Positions 37,246 to 47,435 are shown, counted from the first letter of the stretch. The stretch: DNA of 64,000 nt from Prevotella sp. oral taxon 475 (GCF_018127805.1 NZ_CP072334.1:1776001-1840000); one strand, 5' to 3'. The notes: generated by a model not told the origin, from the letters alone. A program made the numbers and translations.

Positions 37246-40200
37246 TTATTTCACGTTTAAAATCTGTGCCTTCGTGCGAGCCATATAGGCCGGACTGTAG
37301 GCGCATTGCACAGTGCAGGTGCCCGTGGAGAAGGTTCCACGGCGGTCGATATAATATTCTGCCTCGAACGTATGCTTCCCTTTCGACAGACCGTCTATAT
37401 AATAATAGGTGGCGTTATCGCGCGGAGTGCAGTAGTAACCCCAACCGTATCCGCTGAGTTGTCGCACCGGTTCCATGCAGGCAGCTCGCTTGTCGACAAT
37501 CTGAACGAAGTCATAGTCGCGGTCGGCAACCACAGTGATGCGCACTTTTACTTTGTCGCCCACCTTCAATTCGCCGGTATTTAAAATCTCTCGGCTGATG
37601 GTCAGGCCCATGGAAGCATCGGCTATGTCGGTGGTTTTCTGCATAAACTGCGCATAAACGGCTCCCCACGATGTGCCCATCGAAGTCTTATCAGCGGAGA
37701 AAGTCTTGAGGTTGGCTCCCGTGGTCGTGACCTTTACATAACCTAAACCAGCCGTTGCCTGAGGCAAACTGAGCGATTTGCCGTTGACGGAGAGCCGTGT
37801 TTGAGAGGCGGAAGTCTGCCGTAGCGTTTCCATATTGCCGTCGAGGAAGGCGTAAACAGCATTCGAACTGTTGATGGGGGTGTCCCAAACCTGTGTTCGT
37901 TTCTCTTGTAGCAACCAGCGTTTGAGATCGTCTAAGGTCTGAGTATCTTCCGGTTCAATCGCCTTAATGGCCTCGATGGCAGCTACTTGGGTAGGGATCT
38001 TGTAGTCGAACCAACTGTAATAGGCATTCGGAGTGTCAAAATAACGTCCCATTTCTTCCTTATATACCATATATTCGCGGATGCTTTGGAGATATTCTTT
38101 GCCTTGAACAACATGTCCATTCTTAGCCAATATCACGGCCGAAACAGCTTTTCCGTATATCGTTAGGTCGATTGTCTGCTTCGAAAGTCGGTCGATCATG
38201 TAGTCGCGGTCCTCTCTTACGCTACCATAATATACAGGATCGGTGAGCGAACTAAGGTAAAGATAGCGCACAGCCCACTCGCTTGGGCGCACATTTTTCC
38301 AACCTTCCTTTTCTTGTTTTCTCATTTCAGCGGCCTCTTTCCTTATGTTTTTGTTCATGAAGCGGAACGAACGATTCACATATCTGTCGGTGTTGGCTTC
38401 GCTGCCAATCATCGTTTGCAACCGAACAAGCATCTCTGCTACCGCCATCGTTACGTAAGAACTGCCTCGCATACCGGGAAACCAACTCCAAGAGCCATCC
38501 GGATTCTGAAGCTTTTGAAGTTTGTCGATACAGGTTTGCAGGCGTTTGCCTATGCTATTCTCATCGAAATAACGAATCAGAGCTAACTTTTGTTGCGTCT
38601 CATTATAAGCGTCGACCACCCAAGGAGTCTCATCCAAGATCACCGTTTTCAGCTCTTCGTTTTTCTGTAGATGGCTCATCAGCGAGGTTTCTCTACCTTG
38701 TTCCTGCTTCCACAGTGCAATTGTGCGTTTGATTTCGGGCACATTGGTCAGCAGATAACGGGCAATACTGTTGGCATAATAAGCCGTAGCAAGACTGATG
38801 GCATCGTCTTCGTGCACCTCACTGACGTAAGGTAGGGCCTGAATCATCAACCAAGCAGGATTGTTGGTGTATTCGATGGTGAGTCGATTGCCGGGCTCTT
38901 TCACCGCAAAAAGCTTTTCCAAATCAATCGTCTTGATGCCTTTCGTCACTTGTGTAAAGGCTATACTGTTGGTCACTCGTTCTTTATCAGACAATACAGG
39001 AAGGTAATGTTGCTCGCCATCACTGTAACCTTTTCCTACAATCGACAAGCGACAAATCCACACATGTGTGCCTAATCGATAAAGAGAAGAACCTTGCAAG
39101 AGATTGAGGTCAAAGTCTACGCTACTTGTTTCGCCCGCTTTCACAGTGCAATTCTTCGTGGCAAAATAAACCATACGGTCGGTTTCGGGATCAATCAGTT
39201 CGATTTTTGCCGTGCCGGTAACATCTTTTTCCGATGTATTAAAGAGTTTTGCAGCCAACAATCCTTTGTCTCCCAGACGCAAAAAGCGAGGCATATTAGG
39301 TTGAATAATGACTGTTTTCTTCGCAATAGCTTCTCCTTCGAGTGCAGTATGATTCATTTCCTTGTCGGTTGCTAAGCTCATGAATCGCCAAGTGGTGATA
39401 CTCTCAGGCAGAGTAAACTGAATAGAGACATCGCCTGCTTGATCTGACGTGAGCGTTGGATAGAAAAAGGCCGTCTCGTTGAGGTTTTCTCTTATTGAAA
39501 CGTTCGTTGTAGGCGAATCATTAGCTGCATTCGAGTCTTTATTGGCTTCGTCGTTGCCGACCGCATCCTTTGCTTGCACGACCGAACCGGTCATCATTAC
39601 CTTCCTCGTAGCAGGTTCTGCTAAGATGGCAAATTCGCCATTGGCATCCTTACCAGCCATCTTTTCCATGGCCATATCTTTCAGTTCAGCCTCTGCATAG
39701 GAAGCGGAAGCCCTCTTACTACCAAGTGCTCGCGAGAACATATAGCTTATTTGTTCATACCAATTCAGCTCGAATATGCGGAAATTATAGAAATCCAAGT
39801 TTTCCACCTCTAAGTCAGTAGTTGGCATTTCTGTGTCGTATACCTCCGACTCAGAAGAAAGTCCCGCATCCCATCGGGCATTTGGCAGACTCAACCCATA
39901 GCCTAAGTGAAGACTCCAGCGATGTTTCACCATCTGTTCAAGCGATTGATCATACATCGTAGCCATGACTTGCGCAGTGGCGGGCCGTCCATCAGGATAC
40001 TTCAGATGAAGAGTCCACTCCTCTTTCTGGCCCGGAGTGAGTTTGTTTCGGAAGGTTTTCCACTCGGCAATAAGCCGTTTATCGGGCATGGCGCGAGTGA
40101 TCGCGAAATGCTCCGTGTAGAAACAACCATCTTTCACCCAGGCATAAGTCAGCACAATGCCGTCTCCATACTCAGGTCGATAGGTAAACTGCTCATTGAG

Positions 40201-42816
40201 CAATGAATTGTCGATGATTTTCACCCCAGATTCCAACGCCTTTTGGCCCGAGAAAATAGAGTAGAACACCCGCAAGTCATCTTGCGAAGAGCCCAATTGT
40301 ATCTGCACAGGACGGCCATCTCGGCGGAAAGAAGCCGACGACTGATAGCTCCACATCTTCGTTTCGACCACGGGTTTCGTGTCTTGCAAGGTGAAGAGAA
40401 CAAAGTCTTGCTCTACCGTATCCGTCTCGCAGATAGCCTTGAAGTGGTGCTTTCCAACGGGCAGAGCCGAGACATCGAAAGGAATTGCCTGATTGGTAGC
40501 GGCATCGTCGCTTATCTTCACCTTATTTATATAGTAGCGAACACGCCCTTCAAGGTCTACTCCGGCCGCATTTTTAAACGTGAACACGATGCTTTTCAGA
40601 CTATCTTTCTCTATCTTTTGCGGCAGATTGCACATCAGAGCTGTGGGTTTACTACCCAAAGGCAGACTGATGCTTCCTTGTCGGCTCTCTCCTCCGAGGT
40701 CGGTAACGGTTGCCGACACTTCGAAAGAATAGAAACCCACTTTCGTTCTGCCCTTAGGCAATTGCATCGGAACCCGAACCTTGAATCCGCCTTCGGCATT
40801 GGTCGTGTCCGTCGACGAGAAAACTTGCTCCGCCTCTATGCTTCCGCCATACCACGACCACCAAAAGGCCGACCGCCGCGTCACCGTATAGCTCACTTTA
40901 GCCCCTTGGACAGGCACGCCGGCATAAGTCTTAGCATGGGCAACAACTTCCACCGTGTCGCCTGCCGCATATTTTTGGTTCACCTCGGGGAAGGAAACCT
41001 CGAATGTAGGACGTTTATATTCTTCTACACGGAACCAAACATTGCCTGGATTTCCATAACTGCTACGAATACTAAACTGACCTGTAAGCTTACCTGTAGG
41101 CAGAGAAAACTCGGTATGTGCCTTTCCGAAAGCATCTGTTGTCACCTCTTTCTCCTCTATCACCTTATAGTTGGCATCATAAAGTTTGAGTTGAAAAGTA
41201 GCATTGGCCTTAGCTTTTCGTTCCAAATCCGGACCTTTATCGAACACGATAGCAGCCACTTGCACCGTCTGTCCCGGTCGATAGATGCTCCGATCGGTGT
41301 AAAGGAACGCCGATGTGCCCCTTTTGTTGGAAGAATAAAAGCTATAACCGGCCTCGTAACTACACTCTTTGAAAGCTTTGTCGGTAGGCGTATAGACGTA
41401 GATCTCACTGGGTTCTCGTTTCGAACAACTGTACATCACTTCCCCGTTCTCACCGCAGGTCAGCGTTTCGATCTTGGTTTTCTCGCTGTAATAGTCGTAA
41501 GTTTTGAGTCGCACCTGCGCATTGGGCACGGGATGTCCCGTTGTAGCGTCTACCACCACCATGCGAACCTTTTTTCCTGGCTGTTCTTCCAGCAGCGGAA
41601 GCACATTGCTCACATACAGCAAACTGCGTATCGGCTTCACCTTTGGGTTGTCGGCAGCGAGCTCAAGCAGATAAACACCCACGGGAAGTGCCGCCACAGC
41701 CACCGAGTCGTTGGTGAGTTGATACTCGGCCTTGCCGTGATAGTTGCGCACACAAGCAGCTTCCGGCACCGGCTTCATACGCTTTCGCAAGGCAGCATAC
41801 ACTTTACTGTTGTTCGGATCGCCCTTATAATCGCCCGAGAAAGGCAGTCGCCACACATGGAGCGAGATGGAACGAACGTTTCGCACCTCGTTCAAAGGCA
41901 CATAGAAAGCCCTTCCTGGGATGGCCGTAGGGCGCACTTCGGCAGAGAAAGAAGGATTGGTCAGCCCCCGATAAACATTGCGTAGGGTGTTCATTCCCTT
42001 CCAACTGCCCCACCGAGACAAGGCGTAGTCGATATACCTCACCAATTCTTCGATGGGAATATGGGGTGTATTGGCCATTCGTTGATAGCGCATGATGGCC
42101 AGTTCGCCGGCCTCGGGCAAGTCGGAAAAGAGGTTGATGAACGAATCGAGCTGCTGAACATAGCGCGATTGGTTCAGCGGCAGTCCCCTCTCTTCTTCAC
42201 TTTCTTTCAACATCTCGCTGGCGCAGATGCAGGCTGCGGCACGATTTCCCACCGCCCAATAATAGTCGTAGAGGGTGCGATACTCGCCGGCAGCAAAACC
42301 GATGACGTGCAACAGATCGTTGTTGAAGATTCTGCTGTCTACTCCTTTCGTCAATAACGGTTCATACTGACTGGCCTGTACGGCGGCCAACAACGACGGG
42401 TTTTGCATCGAACGCTGAAAACAAGCCTTGCTTTTCTCCCCGGCTTGATCGAAAGAAGTGCTGTTATAGCTGTAGATCTGACCCAAAACCGACTCATAGA
42501 CGGCTCCCAACACAGCATCTTCTGCTTGTGCCTGATGAGCTGCTTGCTCGATTCGTTCCATCTCGCTTTTGAGTGAATCGGGAGCAATCGACACCTGAAG
42601 CTTCGCCTTCAGCACGCCGGCTCTGAGCACATCGCCATACAGTCGTTCGTTTTTTGCGCACTGTTCGATTTGTTGCAGCACACCCATTGCCGTCTTGGGC
42701 AAGTCTTTTGCCATGGCCATTTGATATTGTGTCCACAACGTGTGACAGTTTTCGGCAAACATCGAGACGCCCATCATCAATAGTCCTATCACGCTGCATA
42801 GTCTTGTTTTTCTCAT
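37246..42816 (-). CDS. Alpha-2-macroglobulin-like exported protein, thioester motif absent
   Basis: 1856 aa. MRKTRLCSVIGLLMMGVSMFA is a signal peptide. MG-type domains (YRPGQTVQVAAIVFDKGP, the MG2 start, near residue 510), the hinge ENLNETAFFYPTLTSDQAGD with ITTWRFMSLATD (A2M domain) and a helical thioester-type domain (LQNPDGSWSWFPGMRGSSY, IDKLQKL) identify the family. At the place where a CxEQ thioester normally follows 'ALPY' the sequence reads ALPYVSEVHEDDAISLATA near residue 1330, so the thioester cannot form. Bacterial members trap proteases in the periplasm; this one would have to act without covalent bonding. First gene of an operon with DUF1573 and ispH. Confidence 0.9.
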   Translation of the reverse strand: MRKTRLCSVIGLLMMGVSMFAENCHTLWTQYQMAMAKDLPKTAMGVLQQIEQCAKNERLYGDVLRAGVLKAKLQVSIAPDSLKSEMERIEQAAHQAQAEDAVLGAVYESVLGQIYSYNSTSFDQAGEKSKACFQRSMQNPSLLAAVQASQYEPLLTKGVDSRIFNNDLLHVIGFAAGEYRTLYDYYWAVGNRAAACICASEMLKESEEERGLPLNQSRYVQQLDSFINLFSDLPEAGELAIMRYQRMANTPHIPIEELVRYIDYALSRWGSWKGMNTLRNVYRGLTNPSFSAEVRPTAIPGRAFYVPLNEVRNVRSISLHVWRLPFSGDYKGDPNNSKVYAALRKRMKPVPEAACVRNYHGKAEYQLTNDSVAVAALPVGVYLLELAADNPKVKPIRSLLYVSNVLPLLEEQPGKKVRMVVVDATTGHPVPNAQVRLKTYDYYSEKTKIETLTCGENGEVMYSCSKREPSEIYVYTPTDKAFKECSYEAGYSFYSSNKRGTSAFLYTDRSIYRPGQTVQVAAIVFDKGPDLERKAKANATFQLKLYDANYKVIEEKEVTTDAFGKAHTEFSLPTGKLTGQFSIRSSYGNPGNVWFRVEEYKRPTFEVSFPEVNQKYAAGDTVEVVAHAKTYAGVPVQGAKVSYTVTRRSAFWWSWYGGSIEAEQVFSSTDTTNAEGGFKVRVPMQLPKGRTKVGFYSFEVSATVTDLGGESRQGSISLPLGSKPTALMCNLPQKIEKDSLKSIVFTFKNAAGVDLEGRVRYYINKVKISDDAATNQAIPFDVSALPVGKHHFKAICETDTVEQDFVLFTLQDTKPVVETKMWSYQSSASFRRDGRPVQIQLGSSQDDLRVFYSIFSGQKALESGVKIIDNSLLNEQFTYRPEYGDGIVLTYAWVKDGCFYTEHFAITRAMPDKRLIAEWKTFRNKLTPGQKEEWTLHLKYPDGRPATAQVMATMYDQSLEQMVKHRWSLHLGYGLSLPNARWDAGLSSESEVYDTEMPTTDLEVENLDFYNFRIFELNWYEQISYMFSRALGSKRASASYAEAELKDMAMEKMAGKDANGEFAILAEPATRKVMMTGSVVQAKDAVGNDEANKDSNAANDSPTTNVSIRENLNETAFFYPTLTSDQAGDVSIQFTLPESITTWRFMSLATDKEMNHTALEGEAIAKKTVIIQPNMPRFLRLGDKGLLAAKLFNTSEKDVTGTAKIELIDPETDRMVYFATKNCTVKAGETSSVDFDLNLLQGSSLYRLGTHVWICRLSIVGKGYSDGEQHYLPVLSDKERVTNSIAFTQVTKGIKTIDLEKLFAVKEPGNRLTIEYTNNPAWLMIQALPYVSEVHEDDAISLATAYYANSIARYLLTNVPEIKRTIALWKQEQGRETSLMSHLQKNEELKTVILDETPWVVDAYNETQQKLALIRYFDENSIGKRLQTCIDKLQKLQNPDGSWSWFPGMRGSSYVTMAVAEMLVRLQTMIGSEANTDRYVNRSFRFMNKNIRKEAAEMRKQEKEGWKNVRPSEWAVRYLYLSSLTDPVYYGSVREDRDYMIDRLSKQTIDLTIYGKAVSAVILAKNGHVVQGKEYLQSIREYMVYKEEMGRYFDTPNAYYSWFDYKIPTQVAAIEAIKAIEPEDTQTLDDLKRWLLQEKRTQVWDTPINSSNAVYAFLDGNMETLRQTSASQTRLSVNGKSLSLPQATAGLGYVKVTTTGANLKTFSADKTSMGTSWGAVYAQFMQKTTDIADASMGLTISREILNTGELKVGDKVKVRITVVADRDYDFVQIVDKRAACMEPVRQLSGYGWGYYCTPRDNATYYYIDGLSKGKHTFEAEYYIDRRGTFSTGTCTVQCAYSPAYMARTKAQILNVK

Positions 42817-42848
42817 AACGCACCAACTCTACATAAATATTACTATTG

Positions 42849-42879
42849 CAAAAGTAAGGAAATAAAATTATACTTCAAA
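42849..42879 (-). promoter_or_regulatory. Promoter of the A2M-DUF1573-ispH operon
   Basis: On the minus strand TTTG (42876-42879), 19-bp spacer, then TACTTTTG (42849-42856). The ATG is 33 bp downstream. Confidence 0.65.
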
Positions 42880-43046
42880 ACTTCCATCCCGATAAATGGG
42901 TGCTGAGCCCGGGCGTGCTCTTCGACACAGAGACCTGCAAGAGTGGCTCCAAGCCCCCGACTGCTGGTCTTTTGAGCGTCCTCTTTTCGTCTTCTTCTAA
43001 GGGAAAGAAAAGATCCTAAAAATCAGTCACTTACAAAACCATTTCC

Positions 43047-43130
43047 AAAAGCTAAGAAAACACATGTCAAAAGCTAAGAGAATGCCATGCAAAAGCTAAG
43101 AAAACGCACGACAAAAGCTAAGAGATGGAA
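43047..43130. repeat. 22-bp phased repeat cluster c
   Basis: GCTAAG at 43051, 43073, 43095 and 43117, all exactly 22 bp apart, within AAAAGCTAAGARAA. The spacers (CACATGTC, TGCCATGC, CGCACGAC) are different. It is the cleanest example of the family. Confidence 0.92.
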
Positions 43131-43270
43131 CGATCTCCTCTTCGGCATCACCCAAGAAGAGCAGGGAGGCGGCCATCCTTTTCTTTCTAAAATCCCATGC
43201 CGTAACAACCATTATAGCGTTTATTTCAAACGGCTCTCTATCTTAGAAAAGAAAAATTAGAAGCAAAGTT

Positions 43271-43302
43271 TGGCACTTCAGAAAAAATGATTTACCTTTG
43301 CA
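43271..43302 (+). promoter_or_regulatory. Promoter of the tRNA-Thr/tRNA-Gly pair
   Basis: TTTG at 43271-43274, 20-bp spacer, TACCTTTG at 43295-43302. The first tRNA starts 36 bp downstream. Confidence 0.75.
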
Positions 43303-43337
43303 TCCGCATTTGAGAATCATGTCCCAATGCGGGAAAG

Positions 43338-43410
43338 GCCGATATGGCTCAGTTGGTAGAGCAATTCATTCGTAATGAATAGGTCCCCGGTTCGAGTCCG
43401 GGTATCGGCT
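43338..43410 (+). tRNA. tRNA-Thr (CGT)
   Basis: 73 nt. Acceptor arms GCCGATA/TATCGGC pair fully. D arm GCTC...GAGC, anticodon arm TTCAT-TCGTAAT-GAA with loop TTCGTAA giving anticodon CGT, and T arm CCCGG-TTCGAGT-CCGGG are all present. CCA is not encoded (CAA follows the discriminator). The next tRNA starts 6 bp later, so both share a transcript. Confidence 0.95.
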
Positions 43411-43415
43411 CAAAT

Positions 43416-43488
43416 GCGGTAATAGCTCAGTTGGTAGAGCACTAGCTTCCCAAGCTGGGGGTCGCGAGTTCGAGCCTCGTTTACCGCT
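43416..43488 (+). tRNA. tRNA-Gly (CCC)
   Basis: 73 nt. Acceptor GCGGTAA/TTACCGC, D arm GCTC...GAGC, anticodon arm CTAGC-TTCCCAA-GCTGG with anticodon CCC, T arm GCGAG-TTCGAGC-CTCGT (one weak pair). CCA is not encoded. It is in tandem with tRNA-Thr. Confidence 0.93.
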
Positions 43489-43671
43489 CTCTAAAACATC
43501 CTCCTCCATTTTATTTTTATTTCCCCATCAAGTAGAAGGCGTTGCGTCTTCCAAGCCTCTTTTTGTCCTTTGGAAAGTCGTTTTCTTTGGCTTTTTCCAA
43601 AGGGTAAATCATTCTTGTTGAGAAACCCGTTTTTTTTCATTTGTTTTTCTTCGGGTTATCAAAAAAAGAAT

Positions 43672-43679
43672 TAATTTTG
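43672..43679 (+). promoter_or_regulatory. -7 promoter element for the TonB-dependent receptor
   Basis: TAATTTTG, 63 bp before the ATG. No TTTG at the usual distance; TTTG at 43640 would give a 28-bp spacer. Confidence 0.45.
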
Positions 43680-43741
43680 CAACGCAATCCTGTGAAAGGA
43701 TTCTAAATCACTTTTTACTAATTTAATCTTTGTAAATCACT

Positions 43742-46700
43742 ATGCAAAAAAGATTGCTTTTCCTGTTTGCCATCGTGACGCTGTTCACATCTTCTCTCAT
43801 GGCGCAGGTCACCACGTCGAGCATCAACGGAAAGGTTGTTGCTGGCGGAGAAGAGGTTGTCGGAGCTACCATCGTGGCCATTCACAACCCTTCCGGAACC
43901 CGCTATAATGGCGTTACTAACGAGAAAGGACGCTATTCCATCCAAGGAATGCGCGTGGGCGGGCCCTATACCGTCACCATCTCGTACGTGGGCTACAAGA
44001 ACGAGGTGTTCGAGAACATCAACCTTGCACTCGGCGAAGCCTCTGTCTTCAACGCTGATCTAAAAGAAAACGCACGACTTCTGGGCGAAGTGACCGTCAC
44101 GGGCAAGGCTGGCGCCAGCGGTATGGGGGCTTCTACCCACTTCTCGAAGACTCAAATAGACAACACACCTACTGTCAACCGCGACATTTACGACGTTGCC
44201 AAGCTATCGCCATTGGTGAACGTGAGCAAAAAAGGTGGCATCACCATCGCCGGAACCAACAATCGCTACAATTCTTTTCAAATCGATGGCATGGTGAGCA
44301 ACGATGTTTTCGGTCTGGCTCAAAGTGGAACCAACGGCGGACAGACCGGTGCCAACCCCATTTCTTTGGATGCCATCGAGCAAATTCAGGTGGTTGCCTC
44401 GCCATTCGACATCCGGCAGAGTGGTTTTACAGGAGGTGCCATCAATGCAATTACCAAGTCGGGAACCAACCAATTTAAGGCTTCGGCTTATACTTACTAT
44501 ACAGACGAGAATCTGTATGGCAGATGGAACCAACGATACAACAAAAAAGACAAGTATCAGAACGAAGTAACGAAGACTTTCGGAGCTACTTTCGGAGGTC
44601 CGATCATCAAAGATAAGCTCTTCTTCTTTGCCAGTGCAGAATACAAGAAAAACACTTATCCCGCCTCTTACTATGCAGACGCACCCGGATATTTCATGAC
44701 TTCGGAGGTGGCAAAGGCCATTGCAGAACGCTATGCCCAAGTAACTGGTATCAAAGAAGCCTACAATCGGCGCGACATCGACACACAAGCGTTCTCATTG
44801 ATGGGCCGTTTGGACTGGAATATCAACAATGACAACAAGTTTTCTTTCCGCTATCAGTTCAACAACGCTTATAAAGACGCTTACGCTGCAGGCTATAAGT
44901 CTTACATGTTCAACAACAGTGGCTTTAGAAGAAACAACAAAATGCACTCGTTTGTGGCCGAACTGAACTCTCATCTCAGCCAATCGCTCTACAACGAGCT
45001 GCGCGCCGGACTCACTCTTGTGAGAGATCATCGCAGCATTCCTTATTCCGGACCCACCATTTACATCCAAAAGGCCGGCCATTACAACGTTGCAACCAAC
45101 ACCGAATCGAGCGGAGACAACTCCGTGAGCATCGGAACGGAATATTCTTCGGGACTGAACTCTTTGGATCAGAACATCTGGGTGCTTGAGGATAACCTGT
45201 CTTGGTATCGCGGAAACCACACGTTCACCTTCGGAACACACAATGAAGTGTACGATATGAAGAACGCTTTTATACAGAATCTCAATGGTCAATACACCTA
45301 TAACGGCATCAAAGCCTTTATGGACGACAACGCCTCGAGTTTCATTTGGAAGTATTCCGACGAGAATATTACAGGTACCAAGGCCTGGAAAACGCCCTTT
45401 AAGAGCGGCCAATTGGGCTTTTACGCACAGGATAAGTGGGACATCAACACACTGTTGCAACTCACCTACGGGCTCCGCTTCGACCTTCCGATCTATCTCA
45501 ACAGTCCTTCCACCAACCCAGAGTTCAATACCACCGACTATTCTACAAAGAACAATGCCGTGGTAGGCCGTAAACCCAAATCGATGTTGATGGTTTCGCC
45601 GCGCATAGGCTTCCGTTGGTACGCCGACGACAGTCACAAAACGATGATCAGAGGCGGACTGGGCATCTTCAATGGACGTGCTCCTTTCGTATGGATAGAA
45701 AACGCTTGGGCCAACACGGGCGTGGAATTGAAAGGCGTTACGATATATAGTCCGCACGCACCTTCATTCAGAACCTATGGTACCAACGTGGAAGCAGCGG
45801 CCCATTCGGCTGCAGGCAAAGCTGACAAGCCCGATATCTGCACCATCGACCCCAAGTTTAAGTTCCCACAAGTGCTTCGTGCCAACCTGGCTTGGGAGCA
45901 ACAATTGCCTTGGAACATGAAGTTCTCCTTGGAAGCTCTCTATTCTAAGAATCTGAACAACGTTTGGTTTGAAAACCTGGCCTTGATAGATGAGGGCAAA
46001 AAGGTGTATGCCGTGAATGCCGACTACGCTAATTCGGGCACGATTTACTACACCAGCAAAGCCGGAAGCTACCGAAGCATCATCAACATGACCAATACCA
46101 ACAAGGGATATAGCTATTCTTTGAGCGGAATGTTGGAGAAATCGTTCCGTTTCGGACTCGATTTGATGATGAACTACACCTTCGGACGCTCTTACTCTGT
46201 TAACGATGGAACCTCTTCTGTGGCCTTTTCCAACTGGGGATATTATTATAATGTAGACCCCAACGCTCCCACTTTGGCTCCCTCAATGTTCGATGTTCCG
46301 CATCGTTTCATGGCTACTGTAGCCTACAACTCGAAGCGTTACGGTGGCGGACGCTGGCAAACCCACGTGTCTCTCACCTATAACGGTACCAGCGGACAGC
46401 GTTACAGTCTCACGATGAGCGACAATTCCAACGCCTCTTTCAATGGCGATTACCGTCGAGGCAACACCCTATTATATATCCCCACGGCAGAAGAGCTCGC
46501 TAAAATGAAGTTCTCGGACATCAAAAACAAGGCCGGCCTCGTAACGGTCACAGCCGCTCAGCAACGCGATGCCTTTGAGGCCTGGATTCAGAATGACAGT
46601 TATGCACGCAAACATCGTGGACAATACGCCACGCGCAACTCGCATCTCACACCGTGGGAGAACCATTTCGACCTGCATTTCTCACAAGATTTCTTCTATC

Positions 46701-46945
46701 TCAAAGAGCGTGGCAGCAAGGTTGAACTCGTGTTCGACATACTGAACGTGGCCAATTTGCTCAACAAGAAGTGGGGAACGAGCTACTCTTCGGTATATAA
46801 CATCGACAAATTGGCCGTGAACAAAACCACAGCAGATGCCAATGGAAATCAAATCGGCGACTTCTCGTTCTACGATAACACAACCAACATCAACGATGTA
46901 GACAGTCGTTGGCACGCACAAATCGGCTTGCGCGTCACGTTCTAA
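43742..46945 (+). CDS. TonB-dependent outer-membrane receptor with carboxypeptidase-like N-terminal domain
   Basis: 1067 aa. MQKRLLFLFAIVTLFTSSLMAQ is a signal peptide. Residues about 25-110 form a carboxypeptidase-regulatory-like domain (SSINGKVVAGGEEVVGATIV, GVTNEKGRYSIQGM, VSYVGYKNE in part). The plug domain follows (NRDIYDVAKLSPLVNV, RYNSFQIDGMVSNDVFG, GGAINAITKSGTNQFKAS), then a large beta-barrel ending HAQIGLRVTF with the terminal Phe of outer-membrane proteins. It takes up an unknown ligand through TonB, or acts as an Oar-like surface protein. No SusD-like partner lies next to it. A strong terminator follows. Confidence 0.92.
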   Translation: MQKRLLFLFAIVTLFTSSLMAQVTTSSINGKVVAGGEEVVGATIVAIHNPSGTRYNGVTNEKGRYSIQGMRVGGPYTVTISYVGYKNEVFENINLALGEASVFNADLKENARLLGEVTVTGKAGASGMGASTHFSKTQIDNTPTVNRDIYDVAKLSPLVNVSKKGGITIAGTNNRYNSFQIDGMVSNDVFGLAQSGTNGGQTGANPISLDAIEQIQVVASPFDIRQSGFTGGAINAITKSGTNQFKASAYTYYTDENLYGRWNQRYNKKDKYQNEVTKTFGATFGGPIIKDKLFFFASAEYKKNTYPASYYADAPGYFMTSEVAKAIAERYAQVTGIKEAYNRRDIDTQAFSLMGRLDWNINNDNKFSFRYQFNNAYKDAYAAGYKSYMFNNSGFRRNNKMHSFVAELNSHLSQSLYNELRAGLTLVRDHRSIPYSGPTIYIQKAGHYNVATNTESSGDNSVSIGTEYSSGLNSLDQNIWVLEDNLSWYRGNHTFTFGTHNEVYDMKNAFIQNLNGQYTYNGIKAFMDDNASSFIWKYSDENITGTKAWKTPFKSGQLGFYAQDKWDINTLLQLTYGLRFDLPIYLNSPSTNPEFNTTDYSTKNNAVVGRKPKSMLMVSPRIGFRWYADDSHKTMIRGGLGIFNGRAPFVWIENAWANTGVELKGVTIYSPHAPSFRTYGTNVEAAAHSAAGKADKPDICTIDPKFKFPQVLRANLAWEQQLPWNMKFSLEALYSKNLNNVWFENLALIDEGKKVYAVNADYANSGTIYYTSKAGSYRSIINMTNTNKGYSYSLSGMLEKSFRFGLDLMMNYTFGRSYSVNDGTSSVAFSNWGYYYNVDPNAPTLAPSMFDVPHRFMATVAYNSKRYGGGRWQTHVSLTYNGTSGQRYSLTMSDNSNASFNGDYRRGNTLLYIPTAEELAKMKFSDIKNKAGLVTVTAAQQRDAFEAWIQNDSYARKHRGQYATRNSHLTPWENHFDLHFSQDFFYLKERGSKVELVFDILNVANLLNKKWGTSYSSVYNIDKLAVNKTTADANGNQIGDFSFYDNTTNINDVDSRWHAQIGLRVTF

Positions 46946-46963
46946 CCCATCGTTACCCCAACC

Positions 46964-47002
46964 AAAATGGGCAGACACACAAGCGGTCTGCCCATTTTTT
47001 TG
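46964..47002 (+). terminator. Terminator after the TonB-dependent receptor
   Basis: AAAATGGGCAGAC (46964-46976) pairs with GTCTGCCCATTTT (46986-46998), followed by more T residues. It lies 18 bp after the stop. Confidence 0.9.
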
Positions 47003-47102
47003 TTATCTTTGCAAGGAGAACAAGCTGTGTGAGGCCTCTCAATAAGGCCTCAACGCTGTTTCTAACCATTCATCAACCCCTCTATTCACATCCCTATCAA
47101 CA

Positions 47103-47435
47103 ATGACAATAGACTTCAATCACCTGGAAGAGGTGAAAATCGACGGATTTAAAGGTGGAAAAGGCGAACTCTGCATGCGCAGTTTTGCCGATGAGAAGTG
47201 TCGAATCATGCACGGTGTGCTCAGACCCGGAGCCTCAAGCGGACTTCACTGCCACAGCGAAAACAGTGAGATCCTTTATGTTTTGAGCGGCGCAGCCACT
47301 TTCTACTGCGACGGAGAGCAGGAAATCGTCCGCCCGGGACAAGTGCATTATTGCCCAATGGGCCACTCTCACTATATGGAAAACAACGAAACAGAAGACT
47401 TGGTCTACCTGGCCATCGTCCCCGAACATCATTGA
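47103..47435 (+). CDS. Small cupin-domain protein
   Basis: 110 aa, one cupin fold, cytosolic. Cupin motif 1 is GASSGLHCHSENSEILYVLSG (in part: HCHSENSE) with metal-binding His/His/Glu, and motif 2 is PGQVHYCPMGHSHYMEN with a His. Such proteins bind a metal and a small molecule or sugar; the role is not known. A possible -7 element TATCTTTG lies at 47004-47011. It is ended by a strong hairpin. Confidence 0.85.
   Translation: MTIDFNHLEEVKIDGFKGGKGELCMRSFADEKCRIMHGVLRPGASSGLHCHSENSEILYVLSGAATFYCDGEQEIVRPGQVHYCPMGHSHYMENNETEDLVYLAIVPEHH

Larger units (their letters stand above)
42817..43337. other. Intergenic region between the A2M gene and the tRNAs
   Basis: Holds the promoter of the minus-strand operon, the 22-bp repeat cluster at 43047-43130, and the tRNA promoter at 43271. 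The rest shows nothing I can assign. Confidence 0.5.
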
